Shown here in pieces: positions 37,023-49,369 of a DNA stretch of 64,000 bases. Position 1 is the first letter of the stretch. The number at the start of each line of letters is the position of its first letter. The position numbers were made by a program, and so were the translations under genes. The stretch comes from Paenibacillus nasutitermitis. Lineage in GTDB: Bacteria; Bacillota; Bacilli; Paenibacillales; Paenibacillaceae. Location: contig NZ_BMHP01000002.1 in assembly GCF_014641075.1 (NCBI RefSeq), forward strand, positions 1,550,001 to 1,614,000. Direction: 5' to 3'. The notes beneath the pieces were generated by a model. It saw only the letters and a program-made list of their open reading frames with translations. It ran no database searches and was not told where the DNA came from.

Positions 37023-37733
37023 ATGAGCAATCAATGGAAAATTCAGTTATTCGCCGGCTTGGCTGAGCGATTCGGAAAACCGGAAATCATCCTTAATCTG
37101 GAAGAAAATATACTTCAAGTCAAAGTATTGAAACAGACTCTGATTGCCCAATATCCTGATCATGAACCGCTCATTACGGCTTCCTTCGTTGCCGCCAATC
37201 AATCGTATGCCGCCGATGACGACCTTGTAACGTACAGTGACGAGCTCGCTCTGCTGCCCCCTGTATCAGGCGGCGAGCCGGAAGCCGTTGAACGGTTCGC
37301 CATCCGCGCGGAGCCGCTGTCTGTGGAGACCATTACAGCCAAGGTAATCGTGCCCGGCAATGGCGCGACCCTCACCTTTACAGGAACGACAAGAGAATGG
37401 ACGCAGGGACAGCGCACTGTCCGATTGGAATACGAAGCTTACGTTCCCATGGCGCTGAAGATGCTCCGGCAAATCGGGGCAGAAATTTCGCAGAAATGGA
37501 AGGGCGCCGTTTGTGCGATTGAACACCGGACCGGCGTAGTCGGCATCGCCGAGATCAGCGTCGTAATCGCGGTCTCCACCCCTCATCGCGATACTTGCTA
37601 TGAAGCCAGCAGATATGCCATAGAAAGGCTGAAGGAAATCGTCCCTATTTGGAAGCGTGAAATATGGGAAGATGGCTCGGAATGGAAAGGTCACCAGCAA
37701 GGGCCCTGGAATCCCGCCGCCCCTCCAAACTGA
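37023..37733 (+). CDS. moaDE: fused molybdopterin synthase MoaD-MoaE
   Basis: 236 residues joining both subunits of molybdopterin synthase, which adds two sulfurs to precursor Z. Residues 1-84 are a MoaD (ubiquitin-like) domain ending LALLPPVSGG; residues about 86-236 are MoaE, with IEHRTGVVGIAEI, VAVSTPHRDTCYEA and ERLKEIVPIWKRE. In a normal MoaD the terminal Gly-Gly must be free to become a thiocarboxylate. Here it is internal, so cleavage would be needed, as known for the mycobacterial fusion MoaX. The ATG at 37023 follows AGAGGTT. The adenylyltransferase gene follows 62 bases later. Confidence 0.93.
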   Translation: MSNQWKIQLFAGLAERFGKPEIILNLEENILQVKVLKQTLIAQYPDHEPLITASFVAANQSYAADDDLVTYSDELALLPPVSGGEPEAVERFAIRAEPLSVETITAKVIVPGNGATLTFTGTTREWTQGQRTVRLEYEAYVPMALKMLRQIGAEISQKWKGAVCAIEHRTGVVGIAEISVVIAVSTPHRDTCYEASRYAIERLKEIVPIWKREIWEDGSEWKGHQQGPWNPAAPPN

Positions 37734-37795
37734 CACTGGCAGCAGAAGGATGTATTCGCTTCGATGTCAGCAGAAAAACCTTAGGAGGGTTCCCC

Positions 37796-38878
37796 ATGTC
37801 ACTTGAAAACAACCTTCATAGCCCCGGCGCAGCTAAGGCGGCCCCCCCTGCCGCAGAGCGTTATTCGAGACAGACCCGCTTTGCTCCTATAGGTGATGCC
37901 GGTCAGCTCATGATTGGCGAGCGCAGCGCCGCGGTTGTCGGCCTCGGCGCTCTCGGAAGCGTCAGCGCCCAGCATCTGGTCCGATCCGGCATTGGGCGTA
38001 TCCGGCTCATCGACCGCGATGTTCTGGAGTGGAGCAATCTGCAGCGGCAGGTGCTATATACGGAAGATGACGTACAGCGGATGCTGCCCAAAGCACAGGC
38101 CGCAGCCGAAAGACTGCGCAGCATCAACAGCTCAGTAAGCATAGATCCTGTAGTTGCGGATCTCACCAGCTCCAATGCGGAGCAGCTGCTGGAAGGTTTC
38201 GATCTCATTATCGACGGGTCGGATAATTTCAGCGTACGCTATTTGATCAACGATGTCAGCTTGAAAAGAAGCATCCCCTGGATATATGGCGGTGTCGTTG
38301 GCGCTTCCGGCATGACCATGTCCTTTATTCCTGGTAAGACGCCCTGCTTCCGCTGCCTGTTTCCCGCGCCCCCTGCTGCGGGTTCCGTAGACACTTGCGA
38401 CACAGCAGGCGTTATTTCACCTGCAGTCGATTTGATCGCGTCCATTCAGGCTGCAGAAGCGCTCAAATGGCTGAGTGGCAATTCCGATGCCATGCAAAGG
38501 ACTTTATTCCAGGTGGATTTGTGGCACCATCGTTATATTTCTCTTGATGTCTCTAAATCCAAGCGCGACGATTGTCCGGCTTGCTCAAAGGATCAATACG
38601 ACTACCTGGACGACCGGGAAGATGGGGTGTCTGCCGTTTCGCTGTGCGGCCGCAATACCATTCAGATCGCTCCCGCGAAGGGTACCCGCATTCAGCTTGG
38701 GGCGCTTGCAGCGCGGCTTCGTTCCGCGGGAGACGTGGAGCAGAACCAATTTCTCATCCGCTTCCGGCGCGACAAGGAAATGACGGCCATTTTATTCCCT
38801 GATGGAAGAGCGCTCATACAAGGCACGGAAGATCCAATAGTGGCCAAACGTATTTACAATGAAATATATGGCATCTAG
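37796..38878 (+). CDS. moeB: MoeB/ThiF-family adenylyltransferase
   Basis: 360 residues from the ATG at 37796 (TTAGGAGGG just upstream). ThiF/MoeB/E1-like: ATP-binding VVGLGALGSVSAQHLVRSG and RLIDRDVLEWSNLQRQ, DGSDNFSVRYLIND, and zinc-binding Cys pairs CFRCLF and DCPACS. It activates the Gly-Gly end of MoaD or ThiS by adenylation. The neighbouring MoaD-MoaE fusion makes MoaD the likely partner. A small C-terminal domain (about 275-360) is not rhodanese and has no persulfide Cys that I can see. Confidence 0.9.
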   Translation: MSLENNLHSPGAAKAAPPAAERYSRQTRFAPIGDAGQLMIGERSAAVVGLGALGSVSAQHLVRSGIGRIRLIDRDVLEWSNLQRQVLYTEDDVQRMLPKAQAAAERLRSINSSVSIDPVVADLTSSNAEQLLEGFDLIIDGSDNFSVRYLINDVSLKRSIPWIYGGVVGASGMTMSFIPGKTPCFRCLFPAPPAAGSVDTCDTAGVISPAVDLIASIQAAEALKWLSGNSDAMQRTLFQVDLWHHRYISLDVSKSKRDDCPACSKDQYDYLDDREDGVSAVSLCGRNTIQIAPAKGTRIQLGALAARLRSAGDVEQNQFLIRFRRDKEMTAILFPDGRALIQGTEDPIVAKRIYNEIYGI

Positions 38879-39030
38879 CGCTTCCCTTCAATACCCTGCT
38901 AAAAATAATCAAAAATACCCATTGTTATTTCCCTGTGATTGTTAATTTATTGCTGTTATTGCCATTTCCACATTTTGTTGCTACCATAGACTTAATATTG
39001 GTATAGGACAAATGCTACTTGAGGTGGACA

Positions 39031-40086
39031 ATGAGAGTACATGTGACGGAGCTTAAAGAAGGGGACCGATTAAGCCATGATACATTCAATTCTTATGGAT
39101 TGAATGTGCTTTCCAAAGGAACGGAATTGTTTGCAAGTGAAATATCCAGGCTGTTCCAGCATCAGCTCGATTATGTCGAGATTGAGCGGCGTGTTGTGGA
39201 ACAACCGCCGGGAAGAACGATCGAATCCACACTCAGTCCCAAGTGGCTGCCAGCTGTTGAACCTGTTTATCAGGATGCCATAAACGGTTGCCAGCAATTA
39301 TTTATGAATGCGCTTCAAAGCGGGAAAGTGGCGGAGGAAGAGGTAGTGGCAACCTTCCAGCCCTTGGTGGATACTTTCAAGACGGAAAGAGACGTCGTAT
39401 CCATGCTGCTGCTTCTGAACACAAAGGACGATTATACCTATCAGCACTCGGTTCAAGTTGGAATGCTGGCCTATTATTTATCTTCCTGGCTGGGCTATGA
39501 AGAGGAGCAGGCGGTGAAGATTGGTCAATCCGGTTTTCTTCACGATATCGGCAAATGCCAGATTGATAATGATATCCTGAACAAGCCGGATCGTCTGACG
39601 GAGCAGGAATTTGAAGAAATCAAGCGGCATACCATTTACGGCAATACAATCATTCTCAACTCATTCGGTGAATCCATTTCCGCAACAGTCGCTTTAGAGC
39701 ATCATGAACGTATGGATGGTTCAGGCTACCCCTATCGGATAAATGGCGATCAAATCCATCCTGTCTCAAAAATAGTAGCGGTTGCCGATGTATACAGTGC
39801 GATGATCTCTTCGCGCGTCTACCAGAAGAAACGCGACTTGCTGTTTGTTTTGAAAGAGTTGTACCGTATGAGCTTTAACGAATTGGATCCCTTCACCACC
39901 CATACCTTTATCAAACACATGATCCCTAATTTTATCGGAAAACAAGTCGAGCTCGTAAGCGGGGAATTCGGAACCATTATAATGACGCATCCTTCCGAAT
40001 TTTTCCGGCCTCTCATCCAGATCAAAGATGATTTTGTAGATCTTACGCAGGACCGGTCTCTTGAAGTCAAGCAAGTCTTTATGTAG
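39031..40086 (+). CDS. HD-GYP domain protein, probable cyclic-di-GMP phosphodiesterase
   Basis: 351 residues. The ATG at 39031 (MRVHVTELKEGDRL) follows GAGGTGG; a TTG frame start at 39019 is inside the ribosome site. N-terminal domain about 1-125; HD-GYP core GFLHDIGKCQID, LEHHERMDGSGYP, VADVYSAMISSRVYQK. The C-terminal 60 residues are a beta-rich add-on. Similar in layout to the HD-GYP protein at 31639, but the two are not close copies. No membrane segment. Confidence 0.92.
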   Translation: MRVHVTELKEGDRLSHDTFNSYGLNVLSKGTELFASEISRLFQHQLDYVEIERRVVEQPPGRTIESTLSPKWLPAVEPVYQDAINGCQQLFMNALQSGKVAEEEVVATFQPLVDTFKTERDVVSMLLLLNTKDDYTYQHSVQVGMLAYYLSSWLGYEEEQAVKIGQSGFLHDIGKCQIDNDILNKPDRLTEQEFEEIKRHTIYGNTIILNSFGESISATVALEHHERMDGSGYPYRINGDQIHPVSKIVAVADVYSAMISSRVYQKKRDLLFVLKELYRMSFNELDPFTTHTFIKHMIPNFIGKQVELVSGEFGTIIMTHPSEFFRPLIQIKDDFVDLTQDRSLEVKQVFM

Positions 40087-40138
40087 TAGAAGCTCGCAGT
40101 GCTTCCCCGCTCTCAATAGACACTGGCGTTTTGCCGTC

Positions 40139-40188
40139 AAAAAAAACCCGGATGCGGCTCTTTTATAAGAAGAGCCGCTGCTTCCGGA
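40139..40188 (-). terminator. strong terminator reading from the 40.2-40.6 kb gap
   Basis: Stem CCGGA-x-GCGGCTCTT / AAGAGCCGC-x-TCCGG with a seven-base loop, followed on the minus strand by eight T. On the plus strand the T-tract is weak, so it works best for leftward transcription; it may still help end the HD-GYP gene. Confidence 0.7.
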
Positions 40189-40189
40189 T

Positions 40190-40563
40190 TAAGAGTTTTC
40201 GATACAAGCATAAAGATAGCCGCCGGGACCTCCTTGTTCTTTGCTCAAGAGCCGCTGTCATCTAATCTATAACACGCTCCCATTGTTGATTATGGCGCAG
40301 CCCCGCCTGCGACAGCTTCTCCGGCAAAAACGAGCATAGCAAAAGGCTAGGCTCAATGACGCTGTTACCGATGATCCTCCATCGCTGAGAAGGTTACGGG
40401 AATAGCGTCTATTGCTGCGTCTCGCGTGGCACACGTCGTACTTGCACCCTCCTGCACCAATGCCCCCGTATACAACCCTTTCAGAAATCCGGCTGCCCCG
40501 GCAGCTCCTTCTCGTTGATTGCTTACTTAACCATCTTTGGCAGATATCCATTCCCAAAAAAAT
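40190..40563. other. gene-less stretch between two leftward terminators
   Basis: About 370 bases with no reading frame that I can support. On the minus strand, short Gly/Ala-rich and Leu-rich frames occur (for instance around 40350-40520) but lack a start with a ribosome site. The presence of a leftward terminator at each end suggests either a short transcript of unknown type or the remains of a gene. Confidence 0.4.
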
Positions 40564-40594
40564 GAAGGAGACGAACTTTAAGTTCGTCTCCTTC
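40564..40594 (-). terminator. intrinsic terminator of the suf operon
   Basis: Near-perfect palindrome: GAAGGAGACGAACTT pairs with AAGTTCGTCTCCTTC, followed by TTTTTTT on the minus strand, 99 bases past the sufB stop. Confidence 0.9.
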
Positions 40595-40692
40595 ACCAAA
40601 AGATATATCTGAATCGGCACGAAATCGGCTCACACCGTTCCCGCCAATATTTATTCTACTGCACCCGTTATTGAAGCAAGGTTTGCGGAGTC

Positions 40693-42090
40693 TTAACCGA
40701 TAGACCCTTCCATCTCGAACTTAATGAGACGGTTCATTTCGACCGCATATTCCATCGGCAGTTCTTTGGTGAACGGCTCGATGAAGCCCATAACGATCAT
40801 TTGAGTCGCTTCGGCTTCAGTCAAACCGCGACTCATCAAGTAGAACAGCTGATCCTCGGAAACCTTGGAAACAGTCGCCTCATGCTCCAGGGTAATGTTG
40901 TCGTTCATGATTTCATTGTAAGGAATCGTGTCGGACGTTGATTCATTATCCAGAATAAGCGTGTCGCACTTGATGTTCGCCTTGGACCCTTCGGAGTTGC
41001 GGCCGAATGAGGCCAAGCCGCGGTAAGTTACTTTGCCGCCATGCTTGCTGATCGATTTGGAAACGATCGTGGATGTCGTATCCGGAGCCAGATGGGTCAT
41101 CTTGGCGCCCGCATCCTGATGCTGTCCCTTGCCTGCAACGGCGATGGAAAGGACCATGCCTTTTGCGCCGCGCCCTTTGAGCACAACAGCCGGATATTTC
41201 ATCGTCAGTTTGGAGCCGATGTTTCCGTCGACCCATTCCATCGTCGCATTTTCTTCAGCAACGGCACGCTTGGTGACGAGATTATAAATGTTCGGTGCCC
41301 AGTTCTGAATCGTCGTATAACGCACCCGCGCGTCTTTGAGGACCAGAATCTCAACCACCGCGCTGTGCAGAGAATTCGTACTGTAGATCGGCGCCGTGCA
41401 GCCTTCAACATAATGGACCATGCTGCCTTCATCGGCTACGATTAACGTACGCTCAAATTGTCCCATATTCTCCGAGTTGATCCGGAAATAGGCCTGCAGC
41501 GGGATTTCGCATTGAACGCCCTTCGGTACGTAGATAAAGCTTCCGCCTGACCATACCGCACTGTTAAGCGCTGCAAATTTATTATCCGCAGGAGGAATGA
41601 TCGTTCCGAAATATTTGCGGAAAATCTCCGGATAATCGCGAAGCGCAGTATCCGTATCCGTAAAGATAACGCCTTGCTTCTCGAGATCCTCCTGCATGCT
41701 GTGGTAAACGACCTCGGATTCATACTGGGCCGATACGCCTGCAAGAAATTTCTGCTCCGCTTCAGGAATGCCAAGCTTATCAAAGGTTTCTTTGATTTCC
41801 GTTGGCACTTCTTCCCATGTTTTCCCTTGCTTATCCGATGCTCTTACATAATATTGAATATCGTTGAAATCCAGATCATCCATATTGCCGCCCCAACGCG
41901 GCATCGGCATTTTGTTGAACTGCTCCAGTGATTTCAAGCGGAATTCCAACATCCATTCCGGTTCGTTCTTGATCTCTGAAATTGTACGCACAACTTCTGG
42001 AGTCAAACCTTTACCGGATTCGAATATCGCCTTATGCTCGTCGCGAAAACCATATTTATAATCTTCCAAATCGGGCATTTGCTTAGCCAT
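40693..42090 (-). CDS. sufB: Fe-S cluster scaffold subunit SufB
   Basis: 465 residues from the ATG at 42090 ([15 protein letters not shown]) after GGGAGG. SufB is the scaffold of the SufBCD complex that builds iron-sulfur clusters. The C-terminal beta-helix is seen, with the conserved [22 protein letters not shown] and [18 protein letters not shown] tail. Other family motifs: [36 protein letters not shown]. It is last in the sufC-D-S-U-B order that is standard for Firmicutes. Confidence 0.97.
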   Translation of the reverse strand: MAKQMPDLEDYKYGFRDEHKAIFESGKGLTPEVVRTISEIKNEPEWMLEFRLKSLEQFNKMPMPRWGGNMDDLDFNDIQYYVRASDKQGKTWEEVPTEIKETFDKLGIPEAEQKFLAGVSAQYESEVVYHSMQEDLEKQGVIFTDTDTALRDYPEIFRKYFGTIIPPADNKFAALNSAVWSGGSFIYVPKGVQCEIPLQAYFRINSENMGQFERTLIVADEGSMVHYVEGCTAPIYSTNSLHSAVVEILVLKDARVRYTTIQNWAPNIYNLVTKRAVAEENATMEWVDGNIGSKLTMKYPAVVLKGRGAKGMVLSIAVAGKGQHQDAGAKMTHLAPDTTSTIVSKSISKHGGKVTYRGLASFGRNSEGSKANIKCDTLILDNESTSDTIPYNEIMNDNITLEHEATVSKVSEDQLFYLMSRGLTEAEATQMIVMGFIEPFTKELPMEYAVEMNRLIKFEMEGSIG

Positions 42091-42129
42091 TGTAAAAGCC
42101 TCCCATCTCACGAACGCGCCTTGGCGCGC

Positions 42130-45075
<2,946 letters not shown>

Positions 45076-45094
45076 ATTTGTTACCCCTCCCCCG

Positions 45095-45874
45095 TTAAAC
45101 CTGTCCGACTGTTTCGTCCACGATGCCCAGTTCTTCTTTAACCCAATCGTAACCTTCGCTCTCCAAACGGGCCGCAAGCTCCGGGCCGCCTGATTTTACG
45201 ATTCGGCCCTGCATCATAACGTGAACAAAATCCGGCGTAATATAATCGAGAAGCCGCTGGTAGTGAGTAATAATGAGGAAGCCGCGATCCTCGGAACGCA
45301 TGGCATTGACGCCGTTGGCTACGATTTTGAGAGCATCGATATCCAGACCGGAATCGATCTCGTCAAGAATCACGAGTTTAGGATCGATCATCATCATCTG
45401 AAGAATCTCGTTGCGTTTTTTCTCGCCGCCCGAGAATCCTTCGTTCAAATAACGATGGGCAAACTCCGGATTCATGTCCAGTTCTTTCATCTTGCCTTCC
45501 ATCAGACGTATGAACTTGATCAGGGAAATTTCTTTGCCCTCTTCCCGGCGTGCGTTGATCGCGCTGCGCAGAAAGTCGGAGTTGGTAACGCCGGTAATCT
45601 CGCTCGGATACTGCATGCCAAGGAACAGGCCTGCGCGTGCACGCTCGTCAACCGCCATTTCAAGCACATCTTCCCCGTCCAATTCAACGGCGCCTTCCGT
45701 TACTTCATATTTAGGATGCCCCATGAGCGCCGAAGCCAGTGTACTTTTTCCTGTACCGTTCGGACCCATTATGGCATGAATTTCGCCACCTTTGATTTCA
45801 AGGTTGATCCCTTTCAAGATTTCCTTGCCTTCGATCTCGGCTTTCAAGCCGTCGATCTTGAAATGTGTTGCCAT
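45095..45874 (-). CDS. sufC: Fe-S cluster assembly ATPase SufC
   Basis: 259 residues. ABC-type ATPase of the SufBCD complex, without membrane partners. Walker A GPNGTGKST, signature FSGGEKKRNEI, Walker B VILDEIDSGLD, and the switch His in LIITHYQRLL. First gene of the operon, with a leader of about 140 bases that carries a Fur/PerR-like site at its upstream end. Confidence 0.97.
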   Translation of the reverse strand: MATHFKIDGLKAEIEGKEILKGINLEIKGGEIHAIMGPNGTGKSTLASALMGHPKYEVTEGAVELDGEDVLEMAVDERARAGLFLGMQYPSEITGVTNSDFLRSAINARREEGKEISLIKFIRLMEGKMKELDMNPEFAHRYLNEGFSGGEKKRNEILQMMMIDPKLVILDEIDSGLDIDALKIVANGVNAMRSEDRGFLIITHYQRLLDYITPDFVHVMMQGRIVKSGGPELAARLESEGYDWVKEELGIVDETVGQV

Positions 45875-46017
45875 TTAAACTACCCCTTCCAAAGTTCGAT
45901 GTTCCTATATTTGTAATCCTGAAGATCGTAACCAATACGCTCTAGAAGGATCTTAGGAAAAAAACGGACTCCGCCGCCAAATGCGGCAAAAGCTGCTTCT
46001 TCTTGGAACACAGGCTC

Positions 46018-46050
46018 ATTATAATGATTCTCATTGATTCTCAATAATCA
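46018..46050 (-). promoter_or_regulatory. suf promoter overlapped by Fur/PerR-like operator
   Basis: On the minus strand: -35 TTGAGA, 15-base spacer, -10 TATAAT (46018-46023). The same bases hold TTATAATGATTCTCA (46019-46033, plus strand), a 15-base 7-1-7 palindrome close to Fur and PerR boxes, and two tandem TGATTCTCA repeats (46026 and 46035). A third half-site AATCATT follows. About 145 bases before sufC. In the remaining 440 bases up to mtnK I see only the mtnK promoter. Confidence 0.62.
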
Positions 46051-46431
46051 TTTTAATCTAAGTCTGGTTATAAATCAACCGATGTACGAACCACGAAGGG
46101 ACAAGCCGGACTTTAACGACTCAATAATTGACGGATTTGGGAAGCCTGTTCAGGAAAGCTACATCCGAAAAAAACGAAGTCCTTCACTGTTCCCGCTTCT
46201 AACAGCGTTTCCTGAAGTTCATGCTTGTAATCATTCTCCCGCAGTCCCCAAGCTCTGAAGCTGGCAGGCGGGCGGATCTTATTTTCAAACAGGCTGACTG
46301 CGCGCGAGTCTTCGGCTTTGCCTCTATATGAAAAGGTTGTCCGCTTCTCCCGCTTTAATAATAAAGCGGGTATTCCAAGCCGAATTGATATTCGTTATAC
46401 TTAAACGGATGACAATTCGTTTTTTCGCAAT

Positions 46432-46460
46432 TTTACTAAGCCGGCCTTCGGCGATATAAT
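46432..46460 (+). promoter_or_regulatory. sigma-A promoter of mtnK-mtnA
   Basis: -35 TTTACT (4/6), 17-base spacer, -10 TATAAT (6/6). The spacer contains GCCG-GCCTT-CGGC, a small hairpin. The start point would be only about 30 bases before the mtnK ATG, so there is no room for an S-box riboswitch. Confidence 0.55.
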
Positions 46461-46497
46461 AAACTATCATTTATCACAATCGAAAGGTGGACAAAGA

Positions 46498-47718
46498 ATG
46501 TCTGCTTATCATCCATTAAACGAAAAAGAGGCGATTCAAATCGCCCGCAGCCTCGAGGGCGTTTTCGCAGAGGGCGCCGAACTAACAAGCCGTGAAATTG
46601 GCGACGGTAATTTAAATCTGGTATTTCATATCTCCGACCCCGTGGAAGGAACCAGCCTTATACTGAAGCAGGCTCTGCCCTATGCCAAAGTAGTAGGCGA
46701 ATCATGGCCCCTGACGCTGGACCGTGCCCGGATCGAGAGCGAAGCGCTGATCCAGGAAGGCAAGCTGGCCCCAGGTCTGGTGCCGGCCGTTTATAACTAC
46801 GATCCCGTGCTTGCCTTAACGGTCATGGAGGACCTTAGCGATCATGTAATCATGCGCCGCGGATTGATTGAGGGCGGACGTTATCCCCTGTTCGCCGGTC
46901 ATATTTCCACTTTTCTGGCCAATACGCTTTTCTTTACTTCCGATCTGGGAATGAATCAGCAGAGCAAGAAACTTCGCGTCCGGGAATTTATTAATCCCGA
47001 GCTTTGCAAAATCACAGAGGATCTCATATTCGACCATCCCTACACCGATGCCGATACCAACAGCTTCGATGAAACGATCCGCGACGAAGCGCAAGTCTTG
47101 TGGAATGACGGCGAGCTCCACTTGGAAGTCGCCCTGCTTCGCGAAAAATTTCTGACGCAGGCGCAGGCTCTGCTCCATGGCGATTTGCATACCGGAAGCA
47201 TATTTATCAAGCCGGATTCGACGAAAGTGATCGATCCCGAATTTGCATATTACGGCCCTATGGGCTTCGATATCGGAGCGATTATTGCGAATCTCCTGTT
47301 GAATTACGCTGCACGCGATCATTGGGATGCGGATGAGAACGCGCGCCGGGATTACCGCTCTTATTTAATAGGGACCATACGCGAGATTTGGACCCAATTC
47401 GATGCGAAATTCCGCGCCTTGTGGGAAGAAAACAAAACGGATCGGCTCCTCTCTTCCGCTCCAGGTTACAAAGACGATTATATGAAACGGCTCCTTCAAG
47501 ATACGGTCGGTTATGCAGGAAGCAAAATGGTACGCCGGATTGTCGGACTTGCCCATGTGGCCGATATTGACCAAATTCCGGATGCAAAATCCCGGGAGCA
47601 TGCGCAGCGGCTGGCCTTGTCCATCGGCAAACAGCTGATCAAAGTGAATCGCAAAACGGCTTCTATCGAAGAATTGATCCAAATCGCCGAAACGTCGGCG
47701 GAATCGGTAAAGGCTTGA
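46498..47718 (+). CDS. mtnK: S-methyl-5-thioribose kinase
   Basis: 406 residues. Phosphorylates methylthioribose in the methionine salvage pathway. Protein-kinase-like fold: EIGDGNLNLVFHI near the start, LTVMEDLSDHVIMR in the hinge, catalytic LLHGDLHTGSIFI, and the metal-binding VIDPEFAYYGPMGFDIG. AAAGGTGG precedes the ATG. mtnA, the next enzyme, follows 17 bases later. Confidence 0.96.
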   Translation: MSAYHPLNEKEAIQIARSLEGVFAEGAELTSREIGDGNLNLVFHISDPVEGTSLILKQALPYAKVVGESWPLTLDRARIESEALIQEGKLAPGLVPAVYNYDPVLALTVMEDLSDHVIMRRGLIEGGRYPLFAGHISTFLANTLFFTSDLGMNQQSKKLRVREFINPELCKITEDLIFDHPYTDADTNSFDETIRDEAQVLWNDGELHLEVALLREKFLTQAQALLHGDLHTGSIFIKPDSTKVIDPEFAYYGPMGFDIGAIIANLLLNYAARDHWDADENARRDYRSYLIGTIREIWTQFDAKFRALWEENKTDRLLSSAPGYKDDYMKRLLQDTVGYAGSKMVRRIVGLAHVADIDQIPDAKSREHAQRLALSIGKQLIKVNRKTASIEELIQIAETSAESVKA

Positions 47719-47735
47719 GGAAAGGAAAATGAACA

Positions 47736-48797
47736 ATGGAAACATCAAATTATAAAGGACTTCAATCTGTCATCTGGGCAGGCGAGCATCTGGATCTGCT
47801 GGATCAGAGGCTGCTGCCCGGAGAGGTTATTCATCTCCCGCTAACAACGGCCCAGGATGTGTGGGAGGCGATTCGTCATCTCAAGGTGCGCGGAGCTCCG
47901 GCAATCGGCATCGCTGCCGCCTATGGCGTATATCTGGGAAGCCGCCTGGAGCAAAGCAAAGAGCACTGGCTTCATGCCGTTAATCAAGCCTCGGCACATC
48001 TGGCGACTTCCCGTCCGACGGCTGTCAATCTATTCTGGGCGCTGGATCGCATGCGCGCGCGGGCCAAAGAGCTTGAAAACAGCGAACTGGATCTAGAGGC
48101 TTGCAAAGACGCTCTGCTTGGCGAAGCGAAAGCGATCCAAAGCGAGGACGAGGAAACATGCCGTCTGATCGGCGAGCATGCGCTTGGCTTGTTTGAGGAT
48201 GGCATGGGCGTCCTGACTCACTGCAATGCCGGCGGTTTGGCAACAGCCAAATACGGCACTGCTTTAGCCCCTTTTTATTTGGCTCAGGAACAGGGCATGA
48301 AGCTCCGCGTTTTTGCGGATGAAACCCGCCCTGTTCTGCAAGGCGCGAGATTGACCGCATTCGAGCTGCAGCAGGCAGGCGTTGACGTGACGCTGATTTG
48401 CGACAATATGGCCGGAATGATTATGAGCAAGGGCTGGGTCAACGCTGTAATCGTCGGCACTGACCGTGTAGCGGCAAATGGCGATGTCGCCAACAAGATT
48501 GGAACTTACAGCGTCGCGGTCCTTGCCAAAGCGCATAATATTCCGTTCTATGTTGCTTGCCCGCTCTCCACGATTGACTTGAATACGGCCAGCGGCGAGC
48601 TGATCCCGATCGAGGAACGGGATGCGGAGGAAATTACGGAGGGCTTCGGCAAACGTACCGCTCCCGAGGGCATTAAAGTATTTAATCCCGCTTTTGATGT
48701 GACGCCAAGCGAATATGTAACGGCTATTATTACCGAGAAAGGCGTTATCCGGCCACCATTTGACGTTAATCTGAAGAAGCTGTTTGAAACGCTATAG
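47736..48797 (+). CDS. mtnA: S-methyl-5-thioribose-1-phosphate isomerase
   Basis: 353 residues. Isomerises methylthioribose-1-phosphate to methylthioribulose-1-phosphate. It has the eIF2B-like fold with the catalytic Cys in [16 protein letters not shown] and the catalytic Asp in [19 protein letters not shown]. Also conserved is [14 protein letters not shown] near the N-terminus. The ribosome site GGAAAGG lies a few bases before the ATG at 47736. No mtnW, mtnX, mtnB or mtnD gene is in the window. Confidence 0.96.
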   Translation: METSNYKGLQSVIWAGEHLDLLDQRLLPGEVIHLPLTTAQDVWEAIRHLKVRGAPAIGIAAAYGVYLGSRLEQSKEHWLHAVNQASAHLATSRPTAVNLFWALDRMRARAKELENSELDLEACKDALLGEAKAIQSEDEETCRLIGEHALGLFEDGMGVLTHCNAGGLATAKYGTALAPFYLAQEQGMKLRVFADETRPVLQGARLTAFELQQAGVDVTLICDNMAGMIMSKGWVNAVIVGTDRVAANGDVANKIGTYSVAVLAKAHNIPFYVACPLSTIDLNTASGELIPIEERDAEEITEGFGKRTAPEGIKVFNPAFDVTPSEYVTAIITEKGVIRPPFDVNLKKLFETL

Positions 48798-48806
48798 CAT
48801 AAATCA

Positions 48807-48858
48807 AGAGGATTGTCCGCGGCGGGCTGCGATAAGCGCGCATGCAGGACAATCCTCT
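48807..48858. terminator. hairpin between mtnA and yunC
   Basis: Perfect 12-bp stem AGAGGATTGTCC / GGACAATCCTCT with a long GC-rich loop, and no T-tract. It lies between two converging genes and could be a bidirectional terminator. Confidence 0.55.
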
Positions 48859-48877
48859 GCTATGCCAGGGGGGGGTG

Positions 48878-49183
48878 TTACAGCATCAGCCGGATGGCGT
48901 CTTCGCCTTTCATTCCTGCCCTAATTCCAAGCGCTTCCGCGCCAAACGTGACGGACTCAAGCGGAGCATTCATCAGCTCTTCCAAAGTCCTTACCCCGAC
49001 CGCACGGCCGGCAATAATTCCACGATCTTTCAGCTTATCATTCAACAACGCCACATCGAGTGCGCCGCACATAATGTAGCCCGAATCGGTTGCTACTGCA
49101 AGCAGCGTGGTTTTGGGCAGTTTCACTTCCACACCGAGCACATTTATGCCGCCATCCAACGAAATCGGAACCATGCGCATCAT
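48878..49183 (-). CDS. yunC: YunC family DUF1805 protein
   Basis: 101 residues. DUF1805 family, with the hallmark GYIMCGALDVALLNDKL and GRAVGVRTLEELMNAPLES. Function is unknown; structures of relatives show a small alpha/beta fold that forms dimers or trimers. The start at 49183 follows TAAGGAGG. In B. subtilis yunC neighbours yunD; here the yunD-like gene lies 14 kb away. Confidence 0.9.
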   Translation of the reverse strand: MMRMVPISLDGGINVLGVEVKLPKTTLLAVATDSGYIMCGALDVALLNDKLKDRGIIAGRAVGVRTLEELMNAPLESVTFGAEALGIRAGMKGEDAIRLML

Positions 49184-49369
49184 CCATTACCGCCTCCTTA
49201 AGTAAGGAACCCTCACTTATGCACTATATGCCCGGCAAAAGACATCTGACATAAGGCAAATGACATTAATATTTTATGGCCGCCCTCTCTTCAGACTGTG
49301 AATTTAGGAGTACATTTATTAGTTCTTTAGTGGTATAGTAATTTTACTTATGATCGTTACGGAGGCAAT

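Noticed and set aside
40267-40620. 117-residue leftward frame, Arg/Ser/Cys-rich
   Set aside because: It reads through the suf terminator hairpin, has an unlikely composition and no homology that I recognise.
45875-46497. Possible SAM (S-box) riboswitch ahead of mtnK
   Set aside because: No S-box core sequence was seen, and the clear -10 lies only about 38 bases from the start codon.
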